64,000 nucleotides of DNA from an uncultured Clostridia bacterium (GTDB taxonomy: Bacteria > Bacillota > Clostridia > Peptostreptococcales > Anaerovoracaceae). Location of the stretch: contig CAKQMV010000002.1 of NCBI GenBank assembly GCA_934255135.1, forward strand, positions 1 through 64,000, given 5' to 3'. Under the pieces are notes generated by a model that worked only from the letters and a program-made list of their open reading frames with translations, searched no databases and was not told the DNA's origin. Within the stretch, counting starts at the first letter, position 1. Every line of letters starts with the position of its first letter. The position numbers were made by a program, and so were the translations under genes. This document shows positions 9,599-18,806 of the stretch, in pieces.

Positions 9599-11515
9599 CT
9601 ATAGTAGGTTCTTAATGTATTTACTGTATTCCTTGCGAAGCTTCTCCATAACAGTCTGAATCTCAAGCTCCAGATCTGATGCTTTGCGCAGATCATTATC
9701 ATCTATTGCCTTCTTCGCCTGTGACAGAAGTGATGTTCTTACGTATGAATCCTTACCAAGAAGCATCCTCAGCTCATTAACTGATTCCCAGTTTGTGAGA
9801 TCGTACTCAGTCGCGTCATCACCATGCTTCTTAGAGCAACTTCTTACAAAATCCATCTGGTTAGAAAGTCTTCTGTCATGATACTCCGTTGTCCACTTGA
9901 GGAGCATCTGCTCTGTGAATGACTTAAGAATCATAAGGTCTGTCTCATTTCCGCCAGTTATGATATCAAGCCTGTCAGCATATACGTCAAACGCATTAAA
10001 GTTCTCCCACACTGTCGCTGGTGAGCGGCCAAAAAGCTTCTCTCTTTCTTTCTGAGTAAACTCCGTGAATACGTTCTTCTCGCATCTGTATTCACGATCC
10101 TTCTCGAGGTAGAAGTCATCCTCACCATACTTCTTTGAGATTGATTTCTCAAGCTCCGCTGGTGTCTTGCCAGCCTCCAGAGCTGCTCTAATACCATCGA
10201 GCATCAGCATGTATCCAGCGCCTATTATCAGATATGTGTTGCTGTGTGGGTTAGGTGATCTGAGCTCGAATCTTGTAGACAGCGGGTTGCTGAAATCTCT
10301 TACAAGTCCTGCAAGTACAGTTCTATTTCTTGAAGGAGTCTCGTGATCCTTGCCAAGTGATGTAACTATACATACCGGAGCCTCATATCCCGGCTTCAGT
10401 CTCTGGAATGCGTCATGAGTCGGACACACAATAGGATTCATAATCTCATAGTTTCTCAGAATTCCCATAAGTCCGCCATATCCGATAGGGCTCATGAACT
10501 CACTCTCTCTGTCTGATGGTTCGAACAGATTAACGATTCTGCCATCCTTTAACTTTGCTGATACACCAAAATGTGTATGTTCTCCGTTTCCTGCAACTCC
10601 GTATACCGGCTTCGCAAGGAACGTTACCTCAAGTCCGTTGAATCTGAAGATATCTCTGACTATATGCTTTACCTGACTCTCATTATCTGCAGCCTGCATC
10701 GGATCAGCATACTTCCAGTCAATCTCAAGCTGTTCCATAATATGGTCGTACTGGCCAGAATTTCCCATCTTGGCTCGTACTCCGCCGACCTCCTTATGTC
10801 CCATCTCTACACCAATACCGTAGTGATCAAGAACCTCCAGAGTCTGCTCTAGAGCAGTTCCAACCGGACCGATAGTTCTCTTCCAGTACTGCTCCTTAAG
10901 CTCCTGTGAAGTGAACAGCTGATCTCTATCAGCTCTGTCATCAGGAGTCTTAACCCAGAACTCAAGTTCTGTTGCATTCGTAAGAGACAGCTTCTCAATA
11001 TCATCAGGTGAATCAACTCCACCGATGTATTCCATAACGTATGGATTTGCTCTTACGATATTCTCGAGTTCCTCTCCGAATCTCTTGATTGATCTCTTAA
11101 GAAAAGCTCTTGAGCCGACATAGTTCTCATCATTATGCTTCAGAAATGATGGGATTCTGAGAGTTCCAACCGGAAGTCCTGTTGTATAGTCGATGTTGCT
11201 CCAGTTATACTCAACATACCAATTGACATCCATGTCCGGAACAATATCTACTCTTGCGTTTGATAAATCAGCTATAACAGGGAGCGCGACTGATGAGCCG
11301 TCTGTCTGAACTCCTGAAGCAAGAGTCTTCTCCATATCATCAATGAAAGTGTTCGCCGGTATCTTCTCATCTGTGTTGTGATTTCCAAGGTCAACACCTG
11401 TAAGTGATACAAATTTAACTTCAGGATGCGTTCTAAGGAGCTTTGTCACAGTCTCTTTGTCATGTTCCTGCGGTCTGATAGTGTACAGCATCTTGTTCAG
11501 ATCAAAATTAAGCAT
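9599..11515 (-). CDS. glnA: Glutamine synthetase, large clostridial form
   Basis: 638-residue glutamine synthetase making glutamine from glutamate, ammonia and ATP. The N-terminal beta-grasp domain holds QTDGSSVALP near residue 71. The catalytic domain has the GVEMGHKEVGG segment (about 235-245) and the ATP/ammonia-site motif AGNGEHTHFG (about 308-317). The nucleotide-site arginine region SRNRTVLAG follows near residue 392. It is about 190 residues longer than GlnA type I because of a C-terminal helical extension (after about residue 450), a form common in Clostridia. It lies 56 bases after UPF0182 and 25 bases before serS. Confidence 0.93.
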   Translation of the reverse strand: MLNFDLNKMLYTIRPQEHDKETVTKLLRTHPEVKFVSLTGVDLGNHNTDEKIPANTFIDDMEKTLASGVQTDGSSVALPVIADLSNARVDIVPDMDVNWYVEYNWSNIDYTTGLPVGTLRIPSFLKHNDENYVGSRAFLKRSIKRFGEELENIVRANPYVMEYIGGVDSPDDIEKLSLTNATELEFWVKTPDDRADRDQLFTSQELKEQYWKRTIGPVGTALEQTLEVLDHYGIGVEMGHKEVGGVRAKMGNSGQYDHIMEQLEIDWKYADPMQAADNESQVKHIVRDIFRFNGLEVTFLAKPVYGVAGNGEHTHFGVSAKLKDGRIVNLFEPSDRESEFMSPIGYGGLMGILRNYEIMNPIVCPTHDAFQRLKPGYEAPVCIVTSLGKDHETPSRNRTVLAGLVRDFSNPLSTRFELRSPNPHSNTYLIIGAGYMLMLDGIRAALEAGKTPAELEKSISKKYGEDDFYLEKDREYRCEKNVFTEFTQKEREKLFGRSPATVWENFNAFDVYADRLDIITGGNETDLMILKSFTEQMLLKWTTEYHDRRLSNQMDFVRSCSKKHGDDATEYDLTNWESVNELRMLLGKDSYVRTSLLSQAKKAIDDNDLRKASDLELEIQTVMEKLRKEYSKYIKNLL

Positions 11516-11571
11516 AGTATTTCTCCCTTAATATTATTTGTCCCCTATTATTCTAGCATATAAGCAAGTCG

Positions 11572-14484
11572 TTAGCTGTTAGCGAGTTTGCTTAGGTATG
11601 ATTCAAGCTTCTTGATATGCTTGCCATATCCTTCCCAGTCGCCTTGCTTCTGACATTCGATAGCAGCTTCATATTCACTGTTAGCCTTCTGAGCAAGCTC
11701 CTTGAGTGAACTGCTGCCACTACTACCACTTATGCCACTGTTTGTTCCTGTGCCGTTTCCACTACCTTCTGTATTGTTTGTGTCAGCATCGCTGAAGTCT
11801 CCATCGAAGAGGCTTGAAAGTGCTTCTCCAAGTGTCTTCTCGTATGCGATCCTATCTCCATATGCAACTATTACTCTCTTCACCTCAGGTATAGCTTCAT
11901 TCGAAGCTTCGAGGTATACAGGTTCCACATACAAGAGAGAGGTTCCGATAGGAATTACGAAGAGATCGCCTCTTGAATAGGTTGAACCTGAGTCGTTCCA
12001 CAGAGAGAACTCTTTACTGATTTCAGTATTCTGGTCTATCTGTGCTTCTATCTGCATTGGGCCGTATACTGTCTTATTCTTAGGGAATGTGTAGACAACA
12101 AGCTGACCGTAATGCTCTCCATCATTTCTTGCCATCATGAGGCCTGTCATGTTCTGCTTTGACTTAGGTGTGAACGGAATCATGTTCATAAACTCAGCCT
12201 TCTGCTCCTCAGGAAGCTTGAAGATATAGTAGCTAGGTGTCATCTGAACATTTTCTGTTCCGTATATCTGATGAGCTATATCCCACATATCCTCTTCCTG
12301 GTAGAATACCTTCGCATCATCCATATGGTACTTCGTATATACCCCAGCCTGAATGTTAAACAGTGTATTAGGATATCTCATATGGCTTCTCATCTCTTCA
12401 GGCATCTTTGAATATGGCTTGAAGAGCTTAGGGTATATCTTCTGAAGAGTCTGAGCAATAGGATCCTCATCATCTACAACATAAAAGTCAACAGTTCCCT
12501 CATATGCATCTACAACCACCTTAACAGAATTCCTGATGTAGTTTGTTGATCCAACTTCGCCTGTATATGGCTCAGAGTATGGATAATATGAGCTTGTTGT
12601 ATATGCATCAAGAACCCAATATAACTTTCCGCCCACATTAATCATATAAGGATCCTTCTCATATGAAAGTCCCGGAAATACCTTATTAACTCTGTCAACA
12701 ATGCTTCTGTTGTATATAATCTTTGAATCTGAGGTGATATTTCCCGAAACAAGAATCTTGAGGCTTCCCTCTCTTATTGCATATAAGATCCTGTTGAAGA
12801 AATTCATCTTGATTCCATGCTCACCCTCGTACTTGGTGTACTTGTTCTCACTTCCGTCAGGATAATCAAACTCCTGTTCCTTAGTGTTGACAATGATGTA
12901 GTCCTTAGTCAGCTCACCGAAGTAGATTTCAGGTCTCTTGAGCTTTAGAGTCTCTACCTCAGTCTCTGGCGGAATATTCTTCATGATAAGATCCGGCTGT
13001 CCGCTGCTTGTAACAGCATTAACCTGCGATACTGCAGTGCCGTATCCATGTGTATACTTGATATGTTTATTAATCCATGTGCCAGAAATCTTATCCTCAT
13101 CAATCTCTCTTGCTGAAAGATAAGTTTGGGTCAGCTTGCCATTAACTTCATATCTGTCAATATCAACATCATTGAACTTATAGTACTGTCTTATACTCTG
13201 AGTCTGGTTGTAGTACTGCTCAACAGGCGCATAGTCGTTGATTCTTACGTTACCGATTGTCTGGTCATTCTTCGCAACAACCTCACCCGTAAGCGAATTG
13301 TCTGCAGGATATGATTCTACCTTAACGTTATCAATTCCATATGCATGTCTTGTATATTTAATGTTGTTATTGATATATTTTGTTTCTTTATTAATTTCGT
13401 CAGTACTTACTACGAGATTCTGTACAAGCAATGCGGCTCCAATTCCTACTGCAAACACACACACGATTGCAATCGGAACCCTTACGAGCTTGCGGTATTC
13501 TCTTTTGCCCATGTGCATTGCGAGCGTAATCGCACCAAGAATACACAGTACAATAATTATTCGATATACCCACAGTTTTACGACCACGTCTGTAAATCCA
13601 GCTCCGTAAACAACGCCAGTATGTGCATGGAGCAGATTAAACTGTTTCAGTGCAAAATCAGCAGCTACCATAAGGTACAAAATAATTCCGAGAACAGTTA
13701 GCTTGCCGGACGCAATACTAAACAGCATATGCATATTATTGTCATTTATCTGAGTCTTTTTCTTCGTTCTGTTCGCACGCTGGAATGTGCTTGGATCAAA
13801 AGGATTAAAGGGTCTTTCCGGCTCCTCGTTTTGCTCTGTAAATTCCTCATGTTCAAAAACATCCGGAGTCCTTACTGCCAGCAGGATTCCGTAGTACAGA
13901 ACTGTCACCACAACAATGCCAACAATTGCAATCATCATCAGATTGTTAATCTTAGTCAGAAATTCAAGATTGAAGACGTAGAACGAGATATCCAGATGAA
14001 ACAGCGGATCCTTCAATCCGAATGAAGTTGCGTTGCTCGCATGAAGAAAATTGAGCCACAATCCGTTTGCGGACAAAACAGCAGTCAGCAGTCCGAAGAT
14101 TCCCGCGAATACCCATGACGTCTTATTCAGACGACTCTCATCAGGGATTTCATGCGATTCGATCTTTCTGAAATATCCATTCTTTAGAGTTCTTAGGTAG
14201 AACCTGACTATAATGGTGAAGACAATAAATACAGGAACTCCCATCTCAAGTTTAGTTAAAAGTTCCTTCCAGAATACACTTGTATATCCAAGATCCTTAA
14301 ACCACAGCCAGTCCGTAATAAATCCAGCAAGGCCAGCAATAAGTGCAGCAATCACAGCAATTGCTGCAATAACGATCTTAAAGCCCTTGCCACTCTTCTT
14401 TCCGTTCTTGCGCTTCTTCTTAATTCTTCCTTCGGTGTTGTATTCTTCTGAATCAAACACCTTGTTTTTATCAAATAGCTTCAT
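11572..14484 (-). CDS. UPF0182 family large membrane protein
   Basis: 970 residues. Lys/Arg-rich N-terminus, then about seven membrane helices (residues 20-370), then a large extracytoplasmic domain (about 375-880) with UPF0182 signatures such as HGYGTAVSQVNAV and LPEEQKAEFMNMIPFTP. A Gly/Ser/Thr linker and a helical end (about 925-970) follow. Function is unknown; the family occurs in Clostridia, Actinobacteria and cyanobacteria. The start was set at 14484 (MKLFDKNK), seven codons inside the longest frame, because GAGGTG lies six bases upstream of it. It heads the leftward glnA-serS unit, separated from the zinc-ribbon gene by a strong terminator. Confidence 0.9.
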   Translation of the reverse strand: MKLFDKNKVFDSEEYNTEGRIKKKRKNGKKSGKGFKIVIAAIAVIAALIAGLAGFITDWLWFKDLGYTSVFWKELLTKLEMGVPVFIVFTIIVRFYLRTLKNGYFRKIESHEIPDESRLNKTSWVFAGIFGLLTAVLSANGLWLNFLHASNATSFGLKDPLFHLDISFYVFNLEFLTKINNLMMIAIVGIVVVTVLYYGILLAVRTPDVFEHEEFTEQNEEPERPFNPFDPSTFQRANRTKKKTQINDNNMHMLFSIASGKLTVLGIILYLMVAADFALKQFNLLHAHTGVVYGAGFTDVVVKLWVYRIIIVLCILGAITLAMHMGKREYRKLVRVPIAIVCVFAVGIGAALLVQNLVVSTDEINKETKYINNNIKYTRHAYGIDNVKVESYPADNSLTGEVVAKNDQTIGNVRINDYAPVEQYYNQTQSIRQYYKFNDVDIDRYEVNGKLTQTYLSAREIDEDKISGTWINKHIKYTHGYGTAVSQVNAVTSSGQPDLIMKNIPPETEVETLKLKRPEIYFGELTKDYIIVNTKEQEFDYPDGSENKYTKYEGEHGIKMNFFNRILYAIREGSLKILVSGNITSDSKIIYNRSIVDRVNKVFPGLSYEKDPYMINVGGKLYWVLDAYTTSSYYPYSEPYTGEVGSTNYIRNSVKVVVDAYEGTVDFYVVDDEDPIAQTLQKIYPKLFKPYSKMPEEMRSHMRYPNTLFNIQAGVYTKYHMDDAKVFYQEEDMWDIAHQIYGTENVQMTPSYYIFKLPEEQKAEFMNMIPFTPKSKQNMTGLMMARNDGEHYGQLVVYTFPKNKTVYGPMQIEAQIDQNTEISKEFSLWNDSGSTYSRGDLFVIPIGTSLLYVEPVYLEASNEAIPEVKRVIVAYGDRIAYEKTLGEALSSLFDGDFSDADTNNTEGSGNGTGTNSGISGSSGSSSLKELAQKANSEYEAAIECQKQGDWEGYGKHIKKLESYLSKLANS

Positions 14485-14509
14485 GTTAACACCTCTTCGT
14501 GTCAATAAA

Positions 14510-14544
14510 TAAAAACAGCAGCGACAGCGCGCGGCTGTCGCTGC
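14510..14544 (-). terminator. Strong terminator after the zinc-ribbon gene
   Basis: GCAGCGACAG (14518-14527) pairs perfectly with CTGTCGCTGC (14535-14544) around a 7-base loop; on the minus strand it is followed by TGTTTTTATTT. Confidence 0.88.
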
Positions 14545-14560
14545 GTAGACTTTAAATTAC

Positions 14561-17386
14561 CTATAACAGGAATCCGTCATTTGCATCAATATCTGTACCA
14601 ACGCATGAAATGCTCTGTACGAGCGCATCAAGCTTCAGACCCATTGCACTATCAGGCGCAAAATTCAGAATAAGGATAGCAACCAGAAGGAATACTAGAA
14701 TTAGCGCAATTATAACTGCAATAATTGTGAGTGCAGTTCCGCCTGATTCTTCCTCTTCCTCGTCCTCCTCTTCAGGAGCGTTCTTTGCTGCCTTCTTTGC
14801 TTCCTTAGCAGCTTTCTTCGCTGCCTTCTTTGCCTCCTTAGGGCTTAGTGGCTCCTCTTCCATTATAGGAGCTGGCTTCTCTTCAACTGGAGCTGCTGCT
14901 GGTTCTTCGACCTTTGCATCTGTCTCTTCAGCTACTTCTTCAGACTTTACCTCTTCAGGCTCCTTGTCTGCGATTTCATCAGCTGAAAGAACAAGGTTAT
15001 CAAGCTGTGTGATTGTTGCATCACTAAGCTCTGTAGGCTCGTCGTCCTGAACCTGAATTCTGTTATACTCATCATCCAGGAGCTTCTGGAACTCCTCATT
15101 CTTCTTATAGAGAGTGTAGAACTTGTCGATCTTTCTTGTAGCCTCAGCCTCATTGTCGTCATCAAGAGACTCGTCTCCGAAAAGCTCCTTCTCAAGCTCC
15201 TCAATTGACATCGCATCAGTCTGAAGATCAGCAATATCATCAAGTGCTTCATTCTTTGCAGTGAACTCAAAAGGCTCGAAAGTAGGTTCTTCTCTAACAG
15301 GCTCTGCTTCAACAGCAAGTGGTTCTTCAGTAACTGCTTCTGCTTCTGCCACTGGAGTCTCAGGCAGCTCAGGTGCAGGTGCAACTGGTGTAGCTGATTC
15401 AGCAGCAGCATCGTCATCCTCTACATGAACTTCTGTCTCCTCATCGACTTCTTCAACAAGATTAAACTCAGGAACGATTTCTTCCTCAGGGAAAATATCC
15501 TCTATTGTCGCTACTGCAGGGTTTGCAGGCACAACTGTCTCTTCTTCCTTCTCAGCAATAAGCTCAGCGAGTCTTCTCTTAAGTGCTAGAATCTCTGAGT
15601 CCTTCTCGTCAAGCTCTGATGCCTCTTCCTCAAGGGCTTCTTCCTTAACCTTTGCAACTGGTGTCTCTTCAGTTACCTCTTCATCCTGGAGACCAGACAT
15701 GTACTCATCATCAAAGATGTCCTCAATTGTCAGGTGCTCAACATCTGCAAGTGGATCCTGAGTTCTATCAGTTACCGCATCGATCATGTCTGCGAAATAT
15801 TCTTCTGCTGCGGCTTCTTCAGGAGTAACCTCCATCTCAGCCTCAACAGCATCTACGTAATCATGATTCTCAGTCGCAGGCTCTTCTGTCTCAAATCCAT
15901 CTGCATATCCTTCAAATGCATCCTCGGATACAGGCTCAGCTTGGGTCTCTTCAGGCTCTACTGCTCCGTGCTTAGGTGCATCAGTTCCAGCATCCTCTGA
16001 AACAGTCTCGCTTGAAATATTACCCATATTATCATACAGGTCTAAGTCTACATCTGACGCAGTGCTCACTGGTGCAGCATCTGGAATATATCCATTTCCT
16101 GTTGCCAGAATTGCTGCAAGCTCAGCCTCAAGCTTCTCTTCTGGAGTTCTATTATCTTCAGGCTCTGCTACTGCAGGCTCTTCTTCAGTTGTAGTTTCTG
16201 TTTCTTGAGCAGGTTCAGCCTGAACTTCTGGTTCTGCCTTTACAGAAACTGACTCAGCCGCTGGAGTCTCTTCAGCATCATCCTCATCCTCGTAGATATA
16301 CTCAACCTCGAACTCATCATCGTCCTCAGTATCATCTTCTGGCTCGTCTGTCAGAGTGTCATCATCCTCGTCTGAAGACTTGCCGAAATCATCTGCAAGG
16401 TACATATCCTCAACTGACTCAAATGATAACTTCTCATCCTCGTCAGTATATGTAACGTCATCTTCATCTTCTACATCATCTGAATAATCATCATCTGTTG
16501 TATCAGAAACACCAAATACAGGGAGTTCAAACTCAGGAACCTCAGCCTTAGCCTCATTATAAGCATCCTTCAGGTCAGCCATCTCTTCTACAGCAGGCTG
16601 AACGAAAGTCATTGGCTCAGCAGCAGGTTTGATTGTTTCTGTTATATCAGTTCCTGCACTTACAGGCTCCATCATAGGCGCTGTTTCAATCGGTTCTACC
16701 TCGATTGGCTCAAACTCCATTTCATCAGGTGCTTTCGCAGGCTCTTCTGCAGGTGCCTCAGTTTCATTAGCTGAAGCTTCCTTAATCTCCTGTGCTGCCG
16801 CCTGAATGTAGGACAGCTCCTCAAAGCTATCTCCACCCTCTGCAGGCTTCTCCTGTGTCAGCTTAGCTGCAGCTGCCTCTGAAGCTCTCTCCTTCTCCTC
16901 TCTCTCCTTCTTAAGGATTTCAATAAAAGTAAGAGTTCTTCCCTTCTCAGTTGTAGGTGTTACATCAATACCCTCGAATTCCTTCATGAGATCCTCATCA
17001 ACCTCTGGCTGTGCCACTGGCGCCTCAGGCTTCTGTGGAGGTGCGATTGTCTTAGACATATCTTCAAATGTTGCATCCTCATCCCATGGTGACTTGATGT
17101 CTACCACACTCTTCTTATGAGATTCATCGATTACTGAAGTCCAATCAAAAGAAACTCTCTTGTCGAAAGCTGTCTTCGCAGGTGCTTCATCATCAACAGT
17201 TTCCCAATCTAGATTAAAGTCGGCTGGTTCAAGAACTTCCTTTGATTCAGGAGCCTCGTTGTTAACCTCACTTGCTGTATCCTCAAAAACTGTACGTGGT
17301 TCTTCCTGAGCTACCACAGGAGCGCCGCAGTTACTGCAAAATCTTGCTCCCTCTACCAGTTTTGATCCACAATTACTACAGAACAC
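14561..17386 (-). CDS. Long acidic zinc-ribbon membrane protein, function unknown
   Basis: 941 residues. The N-terminus has two CSNCG-type knuckles (Cys at 3, 6, 19, 22), a zinc ribbon. About 830 residues of low-complexity, strongly acidic sequence rich in Glu, Asp, Ala, Pro and Val follow, probably disordered. A basic Lys/Ala stretch (KEAKKAAKKAAKEAKKAAK) comes before one membrane helix near residue 890-915 and a short outer tail. The start is a GTG at 17386, not the frame start at 17449: GGGAGG lies seven bases upstream and the zinc ribbon then begins at residue 2. Anchoring at the C-terminus would leave the zinc ribbon and acidic arm in the cytoplasm. It is a single-gene unit ending at a strong terminator. 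Confidence 0.75.
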   Translation of the reverse strand: MFCSNCGSKLVEGARFCSNCGAPVVAQEEPRTVFEDTASEVNNEAPESKEVLEPADFNLDWETVDDEAPAKTAFDKRVSFDWTSVIDESHKKSVVDIKSPWDEDATFEDMSKTIAPPQKPEAPVAQPEVDEDLMKEFEGIDVTPTTEKGRTLTFIEILKKEREEKERASEAAAAKLTQEKPAEGGDSFEELSYIQAAAQEIKEASANETEAPAEEPAKAPDEMEFEPIEVEPIETAPMMEPVSAGTDITETIKPAAEPMTFVQPAVEEMADLKDAYNEAKAEVPEFELPVFGVSDTTDDDYSDDVEDEDDVTYTDEDEKLSFESVEDMYLADDFGKSSDEDDDTLTDEPEDDTEDDDEFEVEYIYEDEDDAEETPAAESVSVKAEPEVQAEPAQETETTTEEEPAVAEPEDNRTPEEKLEAELAAILATGNGYIPDAAPVSTASDVDLDLYDNMGNISSETVSEDAGTDAPKHGAVEPEETQAEPVSEDAFEGYADGFETEEPATENHDYVDAVEAEMEVTPEEAAAEEYFADMIDAVTDRTQDPLADVEHLTIEDIFDDEYMSGLQDEEVTEETPVAKVKEEALEEEASELDEKDSEILALKRRLAELIAEKEEETVVPANPAVATIEDIFPEEEIVPEFNLVEEVDEETEVHVEDDDAAAESATPVAPAPELPETPVAEAEAVTEEPLAVEAEPVREEPTFEPFEFTAKNEALDDIADLQTDAMSIEELEKELFGDESLDDDNEAEATRKIDKFYTLYKKNEEFQKLLDDEYNRIQVQDDEPTELSDATITQLDNLVLSADEIADKEPEEVKSEEVAEETDAKVEEPAAAPVEEKPAPIMEEEPLSPKEAKKAAKKAAKEAKKAAKNAPEEEDEEEEESGGTALTIIAVIIALILVFLLVAILILNFAPDSAMGLKLDALVQSISCVGTDIDANDGFLL

Positions 17387-17583
17387 TATAAATACCTCCC
17401 TGAATTCATGCTTAACCAAGGTCTCACCGGAATCCGATTCCTGGGTCACAAGTTCAAGCTAAACTATTATGCGGAATAGCATATTATCTCAAAATACAAA
17501 TATTCATTTTAGATTTTACTACAGTGCCCAAGGGTTTTCAACGTTTTTAACTTTATTCAACACAAAATTAGTTAAAAAAGTGT

Positions 17584-17612
17584 TTGCATTTGCTTTTTCT
17601 ATGTGCTATACT
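17584..17612 (+). promoter_or_regulatory. Upstream candidate promoter for tRNA-Lys
   Basis: TTGCAT (17584-17589), a 17-base spacer and TATACT (17607-17612), 99 bases before the stronger tRNA promoter. The gap 17387-17749 (363 bases) between the zinc-ribbon start and the tRNA contains only these two promoters; a 68-codon open frame across it has no ribosome site and is not believed. Confidence 0.5.
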
Positions 17613-17682
17613 GACGAAGTCGGGTCAAGAGATACGACATTTCGAAAAGCAAATAATTTTTTAAAAAAGTTTTAAAAAATGC

Positions 17683-17711
17683 TTGACGAACTTGCGAAAC
17701 GGTGTTATTAT
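17683..17711 (+). promoter_or_regulatory. Main promoter for tRNA-Lys
   Basis: -35 TTGACG (17683-17688), a 17-base spacer and -10 TATTAT (17706-17711), with an A/T-rich upstream tract. The predicted transcript starts about 30 bases before the tRNA. The leader contains GGTCGCAAG, reminiscent of the GTCGC element after the left-edge rRNA-type promoters. Confidence 0.75.
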
Positions 17712-17749
17712 TAACAAGCGGTCGCAAGTGAGCGAAACAAACTGAATAC

Positions 17750-17825
17750 GGACGATTAGCTCAGCTGGCAGAGCACCTGACTCTTAATCAGGGTGTCCAG
17801 GGTTCGAACCCCTGATCGTCCACCA
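17750..17825 (+). tRNA. tRNA-Lys (anticodon CTT)
   Basis: 76-base cloverleaf. The acceptor arm GGACGAT (17750-17756) pairs with ATCGTCC (17815-17821), with discriminator A and an encoded CCA end (17823-17825). The D arm contains AGCTCAGCTGGCAGAGC. The anticodon stem CCTGA/TCAGG encloses loop CTCTTAA with anticodon CTT, which reads AAG. The T arm is CAGGG-TTCGAAC-CCCTG. It stands as a single tRNA with its own promoter and terminator. Confidence 0.98.
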
Positions 17826-17828
17826 ATT

Positions 17829-17857
17829 ACCTGAAGCATTAAACTTCAGGTTTTTTT
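17829..17857 (+). terminator. Terminator of tRNA-Lys
   Basis: ACCTGAAG (17829-17836) pairs with CTTCAGGT (17844-17851) across a 7-base loop, followed by a run of seven T. It begins three bases after the tRNA CCA end. Confidence 0.92.
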
Positions 17858-17905
17858 ATGCCTAAAGTTATTTGGCGTTAAGCATTACTCTAATTAAGCA
17901 ATACT

Positions 17906-18298
17906 CTATAAGACATTGCGACCCACACCAAAGACAACATACGCAACTATTAGAATATATATAATCTTGCTCAGCCACACAGGGAGCTTCTGGTCTTCAA
18001 AATTTATATACCTATAAGCAAGATAAATGAACAAACTTGCATAAAACGGTATTAATCCGAATGTTAATTGATTGCAGTGCCATGCCCCATAAATATCTCC
18101 ACGAGACAGGCAGAGCACCATGCCTGTAATCCCACACCCCGGGCAGCAGTACCCCGTAATACGTTCAAATGGACATCGTATACCCATCCCCAGATAAATT
18201 ATCGCAAGATAATACAACCCTCCTGTAATAATCAGAAGGGTTGCGACAGCAATCAGCTTTAATACTCTATTCTTTCTACTCTTCTGTTCCTGATTCAT
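17906..18298 (-). CDS. DUF2752 domain-containing membrane protein
   Basis: 130 residues with three hydrophobic segments. The central CPFERITGYCCPGCGITGM motif (a CPxxxxTGxxCPGCG pattern) is the signature of DUF2752 proteins, small membrane proteins of unknown function. The cysteines may bind a metal or form disulfides. The start at 18298 (MNQEQKSRKN) was chosen over the longer frame start at 18358. It still overlaps the end of the DUF4234 gene by 23 bases, which suggests translational coupling. The two genes recur together in many Firmicutes, presumably as a membrane-associated pair. Confidence 0.82.
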   Translation of the reverse strand: MNQEQKSRKNRVLKLIAVATLLIITGGLYYLAIIYLGMGIRCPFERITGYCCPGCGITGMVLCLSRGDIYGAWHCNQLTFGLIPFYASLFIYLAYRYINFEDQKLPVWLSKIIYILIVAYVVFGVGRNVL

Positions 18299-18788
18299 CC
18301 TGGTCTTCTTCTGTGCCACCATTAGTATAATCATCTCCAACAACAACGACTCTGTCATTTGACTTTGTGCTTCCCGCGGATTCGAAATGATTAGTATTCA
18401 TAAACTGTCCTGACATACCAGAAGCATCAATCAGTGTGTTTAGCTTATCCTGAATCAGTGCATATGCAATTATTTTCGTAAATCCAGTGAAGTAATTACA
18501 TATACTAAGAATTAGATACATCGCAGCAAGATTCTCATTACATGGTATACCTCTTCTGATAAATCCATTCTGAAGCTTCTCGCCCTCTCTATAGCACCAG
18601 TACATGCCGTAGATTCCACACGTAATTATATTAAGAAGAATTACCAGTATAGGATCCGGCTCTCCTGCCGTTTCTGTCATTGCATTTGTTTCCTCATGCA
18701 AGCAGTACATCCAGTACAATCCAAACAGTCCGCAAGTCAAAATTGTCAGTAGAACATATAATCCGACATTTTTCTTCTGCATAACCAT
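18276..18788 (-). CDS. DUF4234 domain-containing membrane protein
   Basis: 170 residues. Two related hydrophobic repeats, each with a TCGLFGLYWMY / TCGIYGMYWCY motif (near residues 18 and 56), followed by a third and fourth hydrophobic region, match DUF4234. The C-terminal 40 residues are hydrophilic and rich in Asp, Glu, Ser and Gly. Function is unknown. AAGGAG lies eight bases before the ATG. It forms a two-gene unit with DUF2752 and may be co-transcribed with the cyclodeaminase-like gene 18 bases upstream. Confidence 0.85.
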   Translation of the reverse strand: MVMQKKNVGLYVLLTILTCGLFGLYWMYCLHEETNAMTETAGEPDPILVILLNIITCGIYGMYWCYREGEKLQNGFIRRGIPCNENLAAMYLILSICNYFTGFTKIIAYALIQDKLNTLIDASGMSGQFMNTNHFESAGSTKSNDRVVVVGDDYTNGGTEEDQDESGTEE

Positions 18789-18806
18789 ATTCAGTACTCC
18801 TTTTCT

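Noticed and set aside
14610..15050. Ser/Ala-rich open frame opposite the zinc-ribbon gene
   Set aside because: It is the complement of the repetitive acidic codons (GAA, GAG, GAT, GCA) on the other strand and has no ribosome site.
17469..17675. 68-codon open frame upstream of tRNA-Lys on the plus strand
   Set aside because: It has no Shine-Dalgarno site, overlaps a candidate tRNA promoter and its product resembles no protein family.
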